A DNA stretch of 64,000 nucleotides from positions 744,001 through 808,000 of the forward strand of contig OY969786.1 of the NCBI GenBank assembly GCA_963703075.1, written 5' to 3'. Positions 41,617 to 50,411 of the stretch are shown piece after piece. The position numbers and the translations under genes are program-made. The number at the start of each line of letters is the position of its first letter. Position 1 is the stretch's first letter. This stretch comes from Korobacter sp963703075 (GTDB lineage: Bacteria > Acidobacteriota > Terriglobia > Terriglobales > Acidobacteriaceae). The notes beneath the pieces were generated by a model. That model was not told where the DNA came from. It searched no databases and saw nothing but the letters and a program-made list of their open reading frames with translations.

Positions 41617-43248
41617 ATGGCCAACGCCAGCACACAAGAAGCACCTGCAAAAAAGAAACCCGCCATTCCAGACGCTCGCACTACTTCCAACATTCCAGTC
41701 AAAGTTGTTTATGGTCCGGCGGACCTTGAAAGTTTCGAGTACGATGCGCAGCTCAACCAGCCGGGACAATTTCCTTACACGCGGGGAGTGCAGCCCACCA
41801 TGTACCGCGGGCGGCTCTGGACCATGCGGCAATATGCCGGCATGGGTGACGCGGAGGAATCCAACAAGCGCTACAAGTACCTGCTGAGCCAGGGCACGAT
41901 GGGCCTGAGCGTGGCATTCGATCTGCCTACGCAGATTGGCTACGACTCGGACAATCCATTTGCGCTGGGCGAAGTCGGCAAAGTCGGAGTCGCGATCGAC
42001 TCCATCGAGGACATGGAGCGGCTGTTCAACGGCATCGACCTGGAAAAAGTTTCGACCTCGATGACGATCAACTCCACGGCCACAATTCTACTGGCGCTTT
42101 ATATTGCCGTCGCCAAGCGCAACGGCGCTGACATGAAGAAGCTCAGCGGCACGGTGCAGAACGACATTCTGAAGGAATACATTGCGCGCGGCACATACAT
42201 TTATCCGCCGGCGCAAGGCATGCGGCTGATCACCGACCTTTTTGCTTTCTGCAACGAGAATGTGCCGGAGTGGAACACGATTTCGATTTCGGGTTATCAC
42301 ATGCGCGAGGCGGGGTCGACCGCGGTACAGGAAGTGGCGTTCACCTTGGCGGACGGCATGACCTACGTGCAAGCGGCCAAGAATGCGGGGTTGGACATCG
42401 ACAAGTTCGGTCCGCGGCTGTCGTTTTTCTTTTCATGCGACCGAAATTTCCTGGAAGAAGTGGCGAAGTTCCGGGCAGCGCGGCGGATGTGGGCGAAGAT
42501 CATGCGCGATCGCTTTGGCGCAACCAGCCCGAAGGCGATGATGCTGCGCTTCCACACGCAGACCGCGGGGTCGTCGCTGACGGCACAGCAGCCGGAGGTG
42601 AACATCGTGCGCACGGCGATCCAGGCGCTGGCGGCGGTGCTGGGCGGAACGCAATCGCTGCACACGAATTCATTCGACGAAGCGCTGGCCCTGCCGACAG
42701 AAAACTCGGCGCGGATCGCGCTGCGTACGCAACAAGTGATTGCGTATGAGTCGGGGGTGCCGCAGACGATCGATCCGCTGGCGGGGTCGTATTACATCGA
42801 GTCGCTCACCAATGAGATCGAGAAGCGGGCGATGGAATACATCGAGAAGGTCGATGCAATGGGTGGCATGCTGAAGGCGATCGAAAGAGGATTCGTGCAG
42901 CAGGAGATCCAGAACGCGTCGTACGAATTCCAGCAAAGCGTCGATCATCACGAGGCTGTGCTGGTGGGCGTGAACAAGTTCCAGGTCGACGAACACCGGG
43001 AAATTCCGCTGCAGGTCATCGATCCTTCGCTCGAGCCGAAGCAGGTGGAGCGGCTGAAGGCGCTGCGGGCACGGCGGAATGCCGAAGAGTGGCGTGCCGC
43101 GGTGCAGGCGGTGGAAGACGCGGCCCGGAACGGCAGCAACGTGATGCCACACATCATCAATGCAGTAGAGAAGTACGCGACCGTGGGAGAAATTGCGGAC
43201 CGGTTGCGGAAGGTGTTTGGCGAGTACAAGGAAGCAGTGGTGATTTAA
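41617..43248 (+). CDS. mcmA: Methylmalonyl-CoA mutase large subunit, catalytic barrel
   Basis: 543 residues from ATG 41617 (a TTG at 41593 adds eight). This is the substrate-binding TIM barrel half of the B12-dependent mutase: FPYTRGVQPTMYRGRLWTMRQYAG, SVAFDLPTQIGYDSD, SISGYHMREAGS, LRFHTQTAGSSLTAQQPEVNI. The cobalamin-binding domain is absent and would be on a separate small subunit, not found here. The enzyme interconverts methylmalonyl-CoA and succinyl-CoA in propionate metabolism. Confidence 0.95.
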   Translation: MANASTQEAPAKKKPAIPDARTTSNIPVKVVYGPADLESFEYDAQLNQPGQFPYTRGVQPTMYRGRLWTMRQYAGMGDAEESNKRYKYLLSQGTMGLSVAFDLPTQIGYDSDNPFALGEVGKVGVAIDSIEDMERLFNGIDLEKVSTSMTINSTATILLALYIAVAKRNGADMKKLSGTVQNDILKEYIARGTYIYPPAQGMRLITDLFAFCNENVPEWNTISISGYHMREAGSTAVQEVAFTLADGMTYVQAAKNAGLDIDKFGPRLSFFFSCDRNFLEEVAKFRAARRMWAKIMRDRFGATSPKAMMLRFHTQTAGSSLTAQQPEVNIVRTAIQALAAVLGGTQSLHTNSFDEALALPTENSARIALRTQQVIAYESGVPQTIDPLAGSYYIESLTNEIEKRAMEYIEKVDAMGGMLKAIERGFVQQEIQNASYEFQQSVDHHEAVLVGVNKFQVDEHREIPLQVIDPSLEPKQVERLKALRARRNAEEWRAAVQAVEDAARNGSNVMPHIINAVEKYATVGEIADRLRKVFGEYKEAVVI

Positions 43249-43268
43249 GAGCTAATCCATGTGATTGG

Positions 43269-43297
43269 AAAAAGCGCGGCTTGCGGGCCGCGCTTTT
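43269..43297. terminator. Bidirectional terminator between mcmA and the M20-like gene
   Basis: AAAAAGCGCGGC-TTGCGG-GCCGCGCTTTT: 7-bp GC stem with A-tract on the left and T-tract on the right, so it works for both convergent genes. Confidence 0.85.
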
Positions 43298-43307
43298 CAT
43301 TGTCCGG

Positions 43308-44819
43308 CTAAATGACCGCCAGTTCGTAGAGGTATTCGACGAACGATTTGACGGCGCCATCGTAGCCTTGCACCTTGGGGTTGGACGATTCGATGACGTA
43401 ATACTCGTTGGGTGCGTGGGCGCCGCTGCCGTGGCCGAGGCCGAAGTGCCCAGCGCCGAGGTTGAGAGGTTCACCGGTGAAAACATAGCCGGGCCAGGAT
43501 CCGGCATTGCGGGGCAGCTTGATGGCATCGATGCCGGCACGCTTGTACACCGCGTCTTCGGCGCGCAGGATGGGCGCGTCGTAGTTGGTGCTGGTGGGAT
43601 CGTAACCGCCGGTCATGTTGACTTCGATATCTTCGAAGCCGTGTTTTGCGAGATGAGCTTTCAGTAAAGCGAGGGCATTGGCGGCGGTCATGTTGGGGAC
43701 GAGGCGCAGGTCCATCTTGGCGACGGCCTTGTGTCCAAGAACGGTTTTGCCACCCGGGCCGGTGTAGCCACCGACCAAGCCTTCGATGTTGACGGTGGGC
43801 TGGCCCTGGAGCATCTCGAGCGCCTGCAGCCAATTTGCATCGTGCATCCAGTGCGTCACCCCAAACTGTTTTTTCATGGTTTCTTCGGAGAGACGCTTGG
43901 CGGCATCAGCGATCATGGCTTTTTCGGCGGGGGACAGCGGGCGCACATCGTTGGTGTAGTTCTCGATGGCGATGGTGTTGCCGTCAGGACCGACGAGGGT
44001 GACGAGCGCTTCGACGAGGTGCCACACAGGGCTATCGAGTTCGGCCTTGAGGGAAGAGTGGACGTCCTTGGTGGGACCGCGGCCCCACTTCTCGCCGGAA
44101 GAAACAAGTTCCAACTCGACGACACCTTTGGCGCCAAACGTGGTTGTGACAGTGCCGTCGAGATCCTGCGAGGCTGACGGCATGAAGATTCCGGTGCATT
44201 TCTTCAAAGCGGCCAGGGTTTCGGGACGGCGGACAACCTGGGGAAAATGCGGGGAGCCGATTTCTTCTTCGCCCTCGGCGACGAAGACGAAGTTGACGGG
44301 TGGCTTGCGGCCAGCGCCGCGGATGGCGTGAAGGGCGGCGAGGAAGGCGGACTCGGGACCTTTCTGGTTGACCGCGCCGCGGCCGACCACGACTTTGCCC
44401 AGCCCTGGTTTGTCGACCAGGGCCGCTTCGAAGGGCGGCGACGACCACTCGGAGGGATCGGCCTGCTTGACGTCATACATGAAATAGAGGCCGACGGTGC
44501 GGGGGGCGCCGGCATCGAGGGTGGCATAGACGCCGGGCTTGCCGTCGGTAGGAACCTTTTCGACATGGTGGAAGCCCGCATCACGCAGCAGGTTCATCAT
44601 CATCTCGCAGCCTTCGTTCATGCCACGATTTTCGGCGGCAATGGAGGGCTGGCGGATCCACGATTGCAGGCGCTGCACGGCTTCCTCGTGGCGCTTTTCA
44701 ATTTCCGCAAAAATGGGTTGGAGTTCGGGAGTGGCGGCGAAGGAGAAGCGCGACAGAGCTGCTCCGGCAGCGGCAAGCGATGTAGTGCGAACAAATTCTC
44801 TGCGATCCATGGTGGGCAA
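43308..44819 (-). CDS. M20-family peptidase-like protein with altered metal ligands
   Basis: 503 residues with a twin-arginine-like signal (DRREFVRTTSLAAAGAAL). M20 dimetal hydrolase fold with a dimerisation insert. The catalytic pair is present (AEGEEEIGS, 181-189) and the late His (GSGAHAPNEYY). Two ligand motifs deviate: YFMYDVKQADP (112-122) where HxD is expected, so His is Met114; and GRGAVNQKG (146-154) where GRGxxDxKG is expected, so the bridging Asp is Asn151. It may have altered or lost metal binding. The long form starts at ATG 44819; ATG 44810 is also possible. Confidence 0.8.
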   Translation of the reverse strand: MPTMDRREFVRTTSLAAAGAALSRFSFAATPELQPIFAEIEKRHEEAVQRLQSWIRQPSIAAENRGMNEGCEMMMNLLRDAGFHHVEKVPTDGKPGVYATLDAGAPRTVGLYFMYDVKQADPSEWSSPPFEAALVDKPGLGKVVVGRGAVNQKGPESAFLAALHAIRGAGRKPPVNFVFVAEGEEEIGSPHFPQVVRRPETLAALKKCTGIFMPSASQDLDGTVTTTFGAKGVVELELVSSGEKWGRGPTKDVHSSLKAELDSPVWHLVEALVTLVGPDGNTIAIENYTNDVRPLSPAEKAMIADAAKRLSEETMKKQFGVTHWMHDANWLQALEMLQGQPTVNIEGLVGGYTGPGGKTVLGHKAVAKMDLRLVPNMTAANALALLKAHLAKHGFEDIEVNMTGGYDPTSTNYDAPILRAEDAVYKRAGIDAIKLPRNAGSWPGYVFTGEPLNLGAGHFGLGHGSGAHAPNEYYVIESSNPKVQGYDGAVKSFVEYLYELAVI

Positions 44820-44866
44820 GGTTAATGGAACGCGCGGAGACTGTCTAGGTTCTATCGTAGAACGAC

Positions 44867-44890
44867 AAAAGCGCGGCAGGTTCGCCGCGC
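44867..44890 (-). terminator. Terminator of the 127-residue gene
   Basis: On the minus strand GCGCGGC-GAACCT-GCCGCGC is followed by TTTT. It lies 43 bp downstream of the stop at 44933. Confidence 0.75.
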
Positions 44891-44932
44891 CTTACTTGCA
44901 TTGTCGCTAATGGGCATTAGCTCGTAAGAAAT

Positions 44933-45316
44933 TTATTCGTCCTTTTTCCATAAGCTGCGCGGAGGATCTTCTTCCTCGTCGGAAAAAATCGGCTCATCTT
45001 CTAAACCGAGAAATCCTGAGGGACGTGATCCGATCTCATGGATTTCCTGCTCGCTTTGTTTCTTGTCCTTCTTCCGTTTCTTCGATTGTTCCGCTTCGTC
45101 AGCGCGCAGGGTGTCGGCGATTTGGACCAACAGTACCTGCTCGTCGCTGGCGGGCATAAAGACAGCGGTGCGCCGCGGAGAGCGAATCGCGTCGAAGAGT
45201 GCGGGATTTATATTTCTTGAGATTACTTTGGCATCGCGCAATTCGACGCGATGCACTCCCACCGCTTTGGATAAGCGAGCGGCCACTTCTTGATCGTACG
45301 TAACAAATCGGGTCAT
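44933..45316 (-). CDS. Hypothetical protein with charged C-terminus
   Basis: 127 residues. The N-terminal 70 residues alternate hydrophobic strands (MTRFVTYDQEVAARLSKAVGVHRVELRDAKVI). A lysine-rich segment KKRKKDKKQSEQE (about 79-91) and an acidic tail follow (EDEPIFSDEEEDPPRSLW). No family recognised. It ends in a terminator and probably forms a single-gene unit. Confidence 0.65.
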   Translation of the reverse strand: MTRFVTYDQEVAARLSKAVGVHRVELRDAKVISRNINPALFDAIRSPRRTAVFMPASDEQVLLVQIADTLRADEAEQSKKRKKDKKQSEQEIHEIGSRPSGFLGLEDEPIFSDEEEDPPRSLWKKDE

Positions 45317-45823
45317 GCGTCTTCTCCGGGAACAGAGGGGACAGCATCAGCAACTACTGGCGATAAGGTAAAGCACGTCGGATGCCGCTTTGGAGTTTCG
45401 CCCGATATCAATCACTTAGGGCAGCAGCAACTTAGCTTGGCCGGAAGATTTTACCTACCGGGGCAATTTCTGCGGGAAGCAGAGTGGCAGCGGGCGGAGG
45501 ATATGTTATATGGAAGGCACCTGCAAAGGTGGAGAGACAATCTGCAAATCGGAATACGCGTTTTGCGTCGTGGGGATTTCGTTCTAATGAACGAAGCGAA
45601 GTACCTCAGGGGCTCAAGCCCTGGCGAAAAAGCGCGTGCTTGACGCGGACCTGAAGGCCCGCTCTACCTCAAACCAAAAAAAGCGTTCGCAAGGGCGGGG
45701 AGGTGAAAGCCCCTCCACCGCAAATTTCGAAAAATAGTCCGCTCTACCCCAAATCAAATAAGGAGGCGGGCACACGCAAGCGGGAGCGGCGCGCATCGGC
45801 AAAACTTAGCCTCGGCTCGCAAA
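45317..45823. other. Intergenic region with interspersed repeat fragments
   Basis: 507 bp without a convincing gene. At 45595-45640 CGAAGTACCTCAGGGGCTC, AAGCCCTGGCG and CTTGACGCGGACC resemble the GGGGCTAAAGCCCC element of the tandem block at 47.6-48.2 kb. CGCTCTACC(T/C)CAAA(C/T)CAAA occurs twice (about 45660 and 45740). These look like dispersed palindromic repeats. Confidence 0.55.
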
Positions 45824-46815
45824 TCAGGCGCCGGCTTTGGCTTTTTTCACTTCTTCAATCAGCGGGGGGACGATATCAAAGAGGTTGCCGATGACGGCGA
45901 CATCTGCGATTTCGAAGATGGGCGCTTCGCTGTCCTTGTTAATAGCGATGATGGAGCGTGAGCCCTTCATGCCGACGAGGTGCTGGATAGCGCCGCTGAT
46001 GCCGAGGGCGAGATAAAGCTTAGGGGCGACGGTCTGGCCCGATGAACCGATCTGGCGGTCCATGGGGAGCCATCCGGCATCGCAAATGGGACGCGAGGCG
46101 GCGATTTCGCCACCGAGAGCTTCGGCGAGCTGTTTTGCGAGATCGATGTTTTTCTGTTCCTTAATGCCGCGGCCGACGGAGACGATGATCTCGGCCTGAG
46201 TGAGATCGACGGCCTGCTTGGCTTCCTTGAAGACTTCTTCGGGCTTGTTGCGGATCGCTCCGTCCGCGATTTGTGCAGCCACATTTTCGACCGGAGCCGC
46301 GGCACCGGATTCCAACTTGTCGGCACGGAAGGCGCCCGCCTGGAAGGTTGCGAAATGGGGGGCGGGCCGGTGAAGGCCACGTCGGCGGCGAACTTTCCCT
46401 GGAACATCTGGCGGGTGAAGAGAACGCGATCGCCGTCTTTGCGGTAGCCGATGGTGTCGCTGATCAGGGTGCGGCCGAGCGAGGTGGCGAGCTTGGGAGC
46501 GAAGTCACGCACCTGGTAAGTGTGCGGCATCAGCACCAGGCGGGGCTGCTTCTGCTCGATGAAGGTTTTCAGCGCGGCCGCGAATCCGTCGGGGGTATAG
46601 GGCGTGAGTTTTTCGGACTCAATGGCATAGACCTTTGCGACTTTCTTGCCGGCGATCTCCTGCGCGATGGAGGCGACGCCGGTGCCGACGACGGCAGCTT
46701 CAAGAGTCCAGCCAGTTTCGGCAGCGATGGCTTGCGCGCCGACTAAAGTTTCGTTGGAAACCGGGTTCAACTTCCCCTGCCGCTGTTCCACCACTACCAG
46801 AATTGTGTCAGCCAT
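45824..46815 (-). pseudogene. etfA: Electron transfer flavoprotein alpha subunit, frameshifted in a homopolymer
   Basis: From ATG 46815 the EtfA N-terminus reads MADTILVVVEQRQGKLNPVS through FQGKFAADVAFTGPPP. The sequence then leaves frame at a run of six G (46357-46362, plus strand). The rest (HFATFQAGAFRADKLESGAA to the stop at 45824) is in another frame and includes FAD-binding features (GRGIKEQ, YLALGISGAIQHLVGM, INKDSEAPIFEIADVAVIGN). One extra G would restore an intact protein of about 330 residues. A homopolymer sequencing error is the simplest explanation; phase variation is less likely. The paired etfB is at 48333-49103. Confidence 0.88.
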
Positions 46816-46838
46816 ATATTCGATGATTCCTTTAGATG

Positions 46839-47087
46839 TTATTGCATACGACGAGCCCGAACGCCGGCGATGATCAGACCGAGACCGACGAGGGCATCCA
46901 TGCCCAAACCGACGGCGACCATGGGAGCTCCGGCTGCCATTCGTTTCCACATCCAGAGCATGTGAAAAGCGAAGAGAGCGAGTGAGAGGAGCAGCAGCGT
47001 CCAACCGATGGTGAGGAGGACGCGGGAGCGGAGCAGGGCAGGCGCCCGGGTGATTCTTGTTTCTTCGAGTGGTTGCGCCCCGGGCAT
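46839..47087 (-). CDS. Small membrane protein
   Basis: 82 residues. Two hydrophobic helices (about 23-44 and 53-74), ending GVRARRMQ. The start ATG overlaps the TGA of the upstream small gene by one base (TGATG). It is one of three consecutive small membrane genes upstream of etfA. Function unknown. Confidence 0.6.
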   Translation of the reverse strand: MPGAQPLEETRITRAPALLRSRVLLTIGWTLLLLSLALFAFHMLWMWKRMAAGAPMVAVGLGMDALVGLGLIIAGVRARRMQ

Positions 47088-47293
47088 CAATGCGCCTTTC
47101 CGCGAAGGTGATAGCCGACAGCATTGCAGCCAATGCCACCGGCGACGAGCGCGATGGCGATGAGGTCGATGGTTTGGCGGCCAATGCCTCCGGCGGCCGA
47201 ACGGAAAAAGACGACGGCGAGCGCGAACAACATCAACAGCCAACCGATGACGATCAGGCTACCGGCGGTTTCCTGGCGATTCGGATCCATCAC
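47087..47293 (-). CDS. Small membrane protein
   Basis: 68 residues. Two helices (about 13-31 and 40-60) around an Arg/Gly loop. Start MMDPNRQETAG. It shares layout with its two neighbours (polar N-terminus, two helices), suggesting related genes. Function unknown. Confidence 0.55.
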   Translation of the reverse strand: MMDPNRQETAGSLIVIGWLLMLFALAVVFFRSAAGGIGRQTIDLIAIALVAGGIGCNAVGYHLRGKAH

Positions 47294-47362
47294 GGTCTCC
47301 GTTTTGTTCCAGCGCTGGGACGTGAGGCGCCGCCGACAGGACCGAATCGCGATGAAGCGAGT

Positions 47363-47605
47363 CTAGCTGGGTACCTGGCGACGCTTGATCGTTCCAAGCG
47401 CGATGAGTGCTAAAGCGATGATGCCTACCACCGCCGTCCAAACCAGCCACATATGTGAACCTTCGCGGATGGTCTGGAAGACGAAGATACCGGCGATCCC
47501 GTTCATCGCCATCAAAATCCAGCCGAGTACCAACATGAAGGAACCCAGCCGGCGGTTCTCCTGAAAGCGCTGTTCCTGGTCGGGGTTGAATCCAATCTGG
47601 GGCAT
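47363..47605 (-). CDS. Small membrane protein
   Basis: 80 residues from ATG 47605 with a strong ribosome site (GGAGG, 6 bases away). Polar, Gln/Arg-rich N-terminus (GFNPDQEQRFQENRRLG), then two helices (about 22-44 and 52-72). It is the first of three small membrane genes after the tandem repeat block. Confidence 0.65.
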   Translation of the reverse strand: MPQIGFNPDQEQRFQENRRLGSFMLVLGWILMAMNGIAGIFVFQTIREGSHMWLVWTAVVGIIALALIALGTIKRRQVPS

Positions 47606-47645
47606 GTTTACCTCCGGGAGGTTAGATGCTCGATCTATGCGACCC

Positions 47646-48207
47646 GACCGCAGGGGCAAAAACCCCTCTTTTTCGCGTTGCTTCGGCGACGTAAACGTCG
47701 CCGCTCCCTCACTGCAAAAACGCTTTCGTTCAGCGATGTAAACGGCGGCTTCCTCACGTCTAAAGGCCGCGTTGAATTCGGCGATTGCAGCGTTTCCTGC
47801 CTAGTACCGCAGGGGCTAAAGCCCGGTTCTTTTTTCGCTTTGTTTCGGCGACGTAAACGTCGCCGCTCCCTCACTGCCAAAACGCTTTCGTTCAGCGATG
47901 TAAACGGCGGCTTTCTCACGTCTAAAGGCCGCGTTGAATTCGGCGATTGCAGCGTTTCCTGCCTGGTACCGCAGGGGCTAAAGCCCCTCTTTTTCGCGTT
48001 GCTTCGGCGACGTAAACGTCGCCGCTCCCTCACTGTAAAAACGCTTTCGTTCAGCGATGTAAACGGCGGCTTCCTCACGTCTCAAGGCCGCTTTGAATTC
48101 GGCGATTGCAACGTTTCCTGCCTGGTACCGCAGGGGCTAAAGCTCGCTTCTTTTTTCGCGTTGCTTCGGCGACGTAAACGTCGCCGCTCCCTCACTGCCA
48201 AAAGCTG
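47646..48207. repeat. Tandem repeat block, about 160 bp per unit, 3.5 units
   Basis: The palindrome GGCGACGTAAACGTCGCC starts at 47685, 47847, 48006 and 48168, giving spacings of 162, 159 and 162. Each unit also holds a degenerate second palindrome (AGCGATGTAAACGGCGGC), a CTAAAGGCCGCG region and GCAGGGGCTAAAGCCC. The block has open frames on both strands because of its periodicity; I do not call these genes. It separates etfB from the small membrane genes and etfA. Confidence 0.9.
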
Positions 48208-48332
48208 CTTCCGGTTTCGGCGGCATCACGTTGCCGGCTCCTCAAGTCAAAGGCTAGAACGTCGCAAACAAGACGCTGCTTGGCGACCCACCCTCTCGCT
48301 TCGCGAGGAGAATGGGCACCCACAGTCCCTTC

Positions 48333-49103
48333 TCAGAGAACGCGCACGTCGTTCTTCAGTTTCTCGACCAGCTTCTTGGCAATTTCCGCAGGGGAGCCTT
48401 CCAGCTTCTCCGTTTTTTTCGTTTTCTGCGGGATATAAAGTTTTTCGATCTTCTGCAGGTTCTCGCTGACCGCGTCTTTCACGTCGGCGAAACTGACCTT
48501 CTTAAGCGGCTTGTTTTTTGCCTGCTTGATGCCGATCAAGGTGGCATAGCGCAACTTGTTGATGCCGGACTGGATGGTGAGCACGGCAGGCAGGGGCATA
48601 TCGACGAACTGGAAGTAGCCGCTCTCCAACTCGCGCTTGACGCGAATGCCGGCGTCCTTTTTCTCGAGGTGCATGATGATGGTGGCGTGCGGCAGGCCGA
48701 GGATTTCGGCGAGAATGACGCCGGTCTGGGCGAAGCCGTAGTCGTCGGACTGCAAGCCGGTGAAGATGAGATCGAAGTTCTCGTCTTTGATAGCGGCAGC
48801 GAAGGCCTTGGCGGTATTGAAGGCGTCGAGGCCGACAAAGGCAGGGTCTTCGAGGTGGATGGCGCGATCGGCGCCCTTGGCGAGAGCTTCGCGGAGCACC
48901 TGCTGGGAGCGGGCCGGACCGGAAGTGATGACGACGACCTCGCCGCCGTTTTTCTCTTTCTGGCGGAGGGCTTCTTCCAGCGCGTAAGCGTCCGGCTCAT
49001 TGACTTCGTACGAGACATCCTCGCGGATCCATGTACCGGTTTCATTGAGCTTGAGCGGTGCATCTTTTTGCGGCACCTGCTTCATGCAGACCAGGATTTT
49101 CAC
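48333..49103 (-). CDS. etfB: Electron transfer flavoprotein beta subunit
   Basis: 256 residues from GTG 49103 (VKILVCMKQVPQKD). EtfB features: NEPDAYALEEALR, VVVITSGPARSQQVLREALAKGADRAIHL, FTGLQSDDYGFAQTGVILAEILG, and AKNKPL near the end. With EtfA it carries electrons from acyl-CoA and other dehydrogenases to the quinone pool. A repeat block and three small genes come between it and etfA, whereas these are usually adjacent. Confidence 0.93.
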   Translation of the reverse strand: MKILVCMKQVPQKDAPLKLNETGTWIREDVSYEVNEPDAYALEEALRQKEKNGGEVVVITSGPARSQQVLREALAKGADRAIHLEDPAFVGLDAFNTAKAFAAAIKDENFDLIFTGLQSDDYGFAQTGVILAEILGLPHATIIMHLEKKDAGIRVKRELESGYFQFVDMPLPAVLTIQSGINKLRYATLIGIKQAKNKPLKKVSFADVKDAVSENLQKIEKLYIPQKTKKTEKLEGSPAEIAKKLVEKLKNDVRVL

Positions 49104-49419
49104 CCAACACCTCGTTGAACGTTGTACGAAAGAATTATGCGCCGCGCGCACGGAAAGGGCGGCGCTCGGGGAGAAAACTTGTCAGTATAAATTGTTTTTG
49201 GGAATGGAGGAAGCGACGAGGACTTCTTTGCACCTCAGCGGATAAAGGCGGCGTTTGGGGCGGCTTGGTTTCGGCGACGTAAACGTCGCCGCTACCTCCG
49301 GTCAAAAGCGTAAGCCTTGGCGATAGGTCAATCAGCGAGAGTCTTGGCGATACGTCAATCAGCGAGAGTCTTGGCGGTATAGGCACGTCAATAACAGAAC
49401 ATCGCGTCGGACGAAATCC
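49104..49419. other. Intergenic region with repeat elements
   Basis: 316 bp. It holds a single copy of the GGCGACGTAAACGTCGCC palindrome (49273-49290), as in the tandem block. A 27-bp direct repeat follows (49316-49342, 49343-49369, partial third copy to about 49393; unit CTTGGCGATA...CAGCGAGAGT). No gene seen. Confidence 0.7.
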
Positions 49420-49695
49420 CTAATCGATAAATGCGACGGACTGGACGCCGGAGACTTCGAAGCGCTTGCGGCAACGGATGTTTTTGCAGGCGAGGAGGTC
49501 ATCCTTTCGCACCATGTAGGAGCGGGCCTTGGCGAAGCGGGCGCGATCGCGCTCATCGGCGCGGCCGGGCAGCGACTTTTTCTTCATGCGGACCAACCAC
49601 TGGACTTCGTATTCAGCAGACTGGTGGCAGTGTGGACAATTCAGGGAGTGGGTGCGCTTTTCCTGGCGCTCGTCGTAGAAATCCTTCTCTTCCAT
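49420..49695 (-). CDS. Zinc-ribbon-like small protein
   Basis: 91 residues. Two Cys pairs, CPHC (about 20-23) and CKNIRC (about 70-75), suggest one zinc site. Basic middle (MKKKSLPGRADERDRARFAKARS). No family recognised. It lies between repeat-rich DNA and sod. Confidence 0.6.
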   Translation of the reverse strand: MEEKDFYDERQEKRTHSLNCPHCHQSAEYEVQWLVRMKKKSLPGRADERDRARFAKARSYMVRKDDLLACKNIRCRKRFEVSGVQSVAFID

Positions 49696-49749
49696 ACAGG
49701 CAGTATGTTAGCGCAACGCGAGGCACAACGGCGGCAAAACGAAGACAAC

Positions 49750-49795
49750 CCACCCTGTCGCAAAAACCGGCAAGGGTGGGGCACCCACAGGTTTG
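49750..49795. repeat. Hairpin repeat after sod
   Basis: CCACCCTGTCGC...GCAAGGGTGGGGCACCC, a 7-bp stem around a long loop. A similar ACCCACCCT...GGGCACCCACAG sequence occurs at about 48287-48325. It is downstream of sod on the minus strand and may terminate it. Confidence 0.45.
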
Positions 49796-49799
49796 GCGG

Positions 49800-50411
49800 T
49801 TATTTGCCTTCTTTTAGACGACGGTTGACTTCAGTCCAGTTGACCACGTTCCACCATTCCTTCAGGTAGTCGGGGCGGCGGTTCTGGTATTTCAAATAGT
49901 AGGCGTGTTCCCAAACATCGTTGCCGAGAACCGGGAACTGGCCTTGGGAGAGCGGGCTGTCCTGGTTCGGCGTGCTGGTGATGGCGAGCTTGCCATCCTT
50001 GCCGCGTACGAGCCAGGCCCAACCGCTGCCAAATTGCTTCACGCCGGCTTCGTTGAATTTTTCTTTGAAGGTATTGAAGTCGCCGAATGTGGAATTGATG
50101 GCGTCGGCAATTTCGCCGCTGGGCGGGCCGCCGGCGTTCGGACCCATGATCTTCCAGAACATGGAGTGGTTCACATGGCCGCCGCCGTTGTTGCGTACGG
50201 CGGTGCGGATGGCTTCCGGCACGGCGTTGAGATCGCGCAGCAAGTCTTCCGCACTCTTGCTTTGCAGCTCAGGAGCCTTCTCGAGGGCGGCGTTGAGGTT
50301 GGTCACATAGGCGAGATGATGCTTATCGTGATGCAGGTGCATTGTCTGCGTGTCGATGGTTGGTTCGAGGGCCGCGTAGTCATACGGCAGCGGTGGGACT
50401 TCATGAGCCAT
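49800..50411 (-). CDS. sod: Iron/manganese superoxide dismutase
   Basis: 203 residues from ATG 50411. Metal ligands by family alignment: His27 (LHHDKHH), His82 (NHSMFW), Asp165 and His169 (DVWEHAYY). The GGGHVNHSMFW pattern leans to the manganese type, but the metal cannot be fixed from sequence. It converts superoxide to peroxide and oxygen. There is no signal peptide, so it is cytoplasmic. Confidence 0.95.
   Translation of the reverse strand: MAHEVPPLPYDYAALEPTIDTQTMHLHHDKHHLAYVTNLNAALEKAPELQSKSAEDLLRDLNAVPEAIRTAVRNNGGGHVNHSMFWKIMGPNAGGPPSGEIADAINSTFGDFNTFKEKFNEAGVKQFGSGWAWLVRGKDGKLAITSTPNQDSPLSQGQFPVLGNDVWEHAYYLKYQNRRPDYLKEWWNVVNWTEVNRRLKEGK

Noticed and set aside
45290..45643. 117-residue plus-strand reading frame
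   Set aside because: It overlaps the start of the minus-strand gene and runs through repeat fragments; no motif.
46816..47184. N-terminal extension of etfA
   Set aside because: EtfA begins at MADTILVVVEQ; the upstream residues are translated from two small membrane genes in another frame.
47646..48207. CRISPR array
   Set aside because: Units of 160 bp are nearly identical throughout, with no unique spacers, and no cas genes are nearby.
47635..48469. Open frames on both strands through the tandem repeats (Arg-rich, or FSDVNGGFL-type repeats)
   Set aside because: They arise because a repeat unit near a multiple of three stays open on both strands. No ribosome site, no recognisable domain, and copies differ by indels (159 versus 162).
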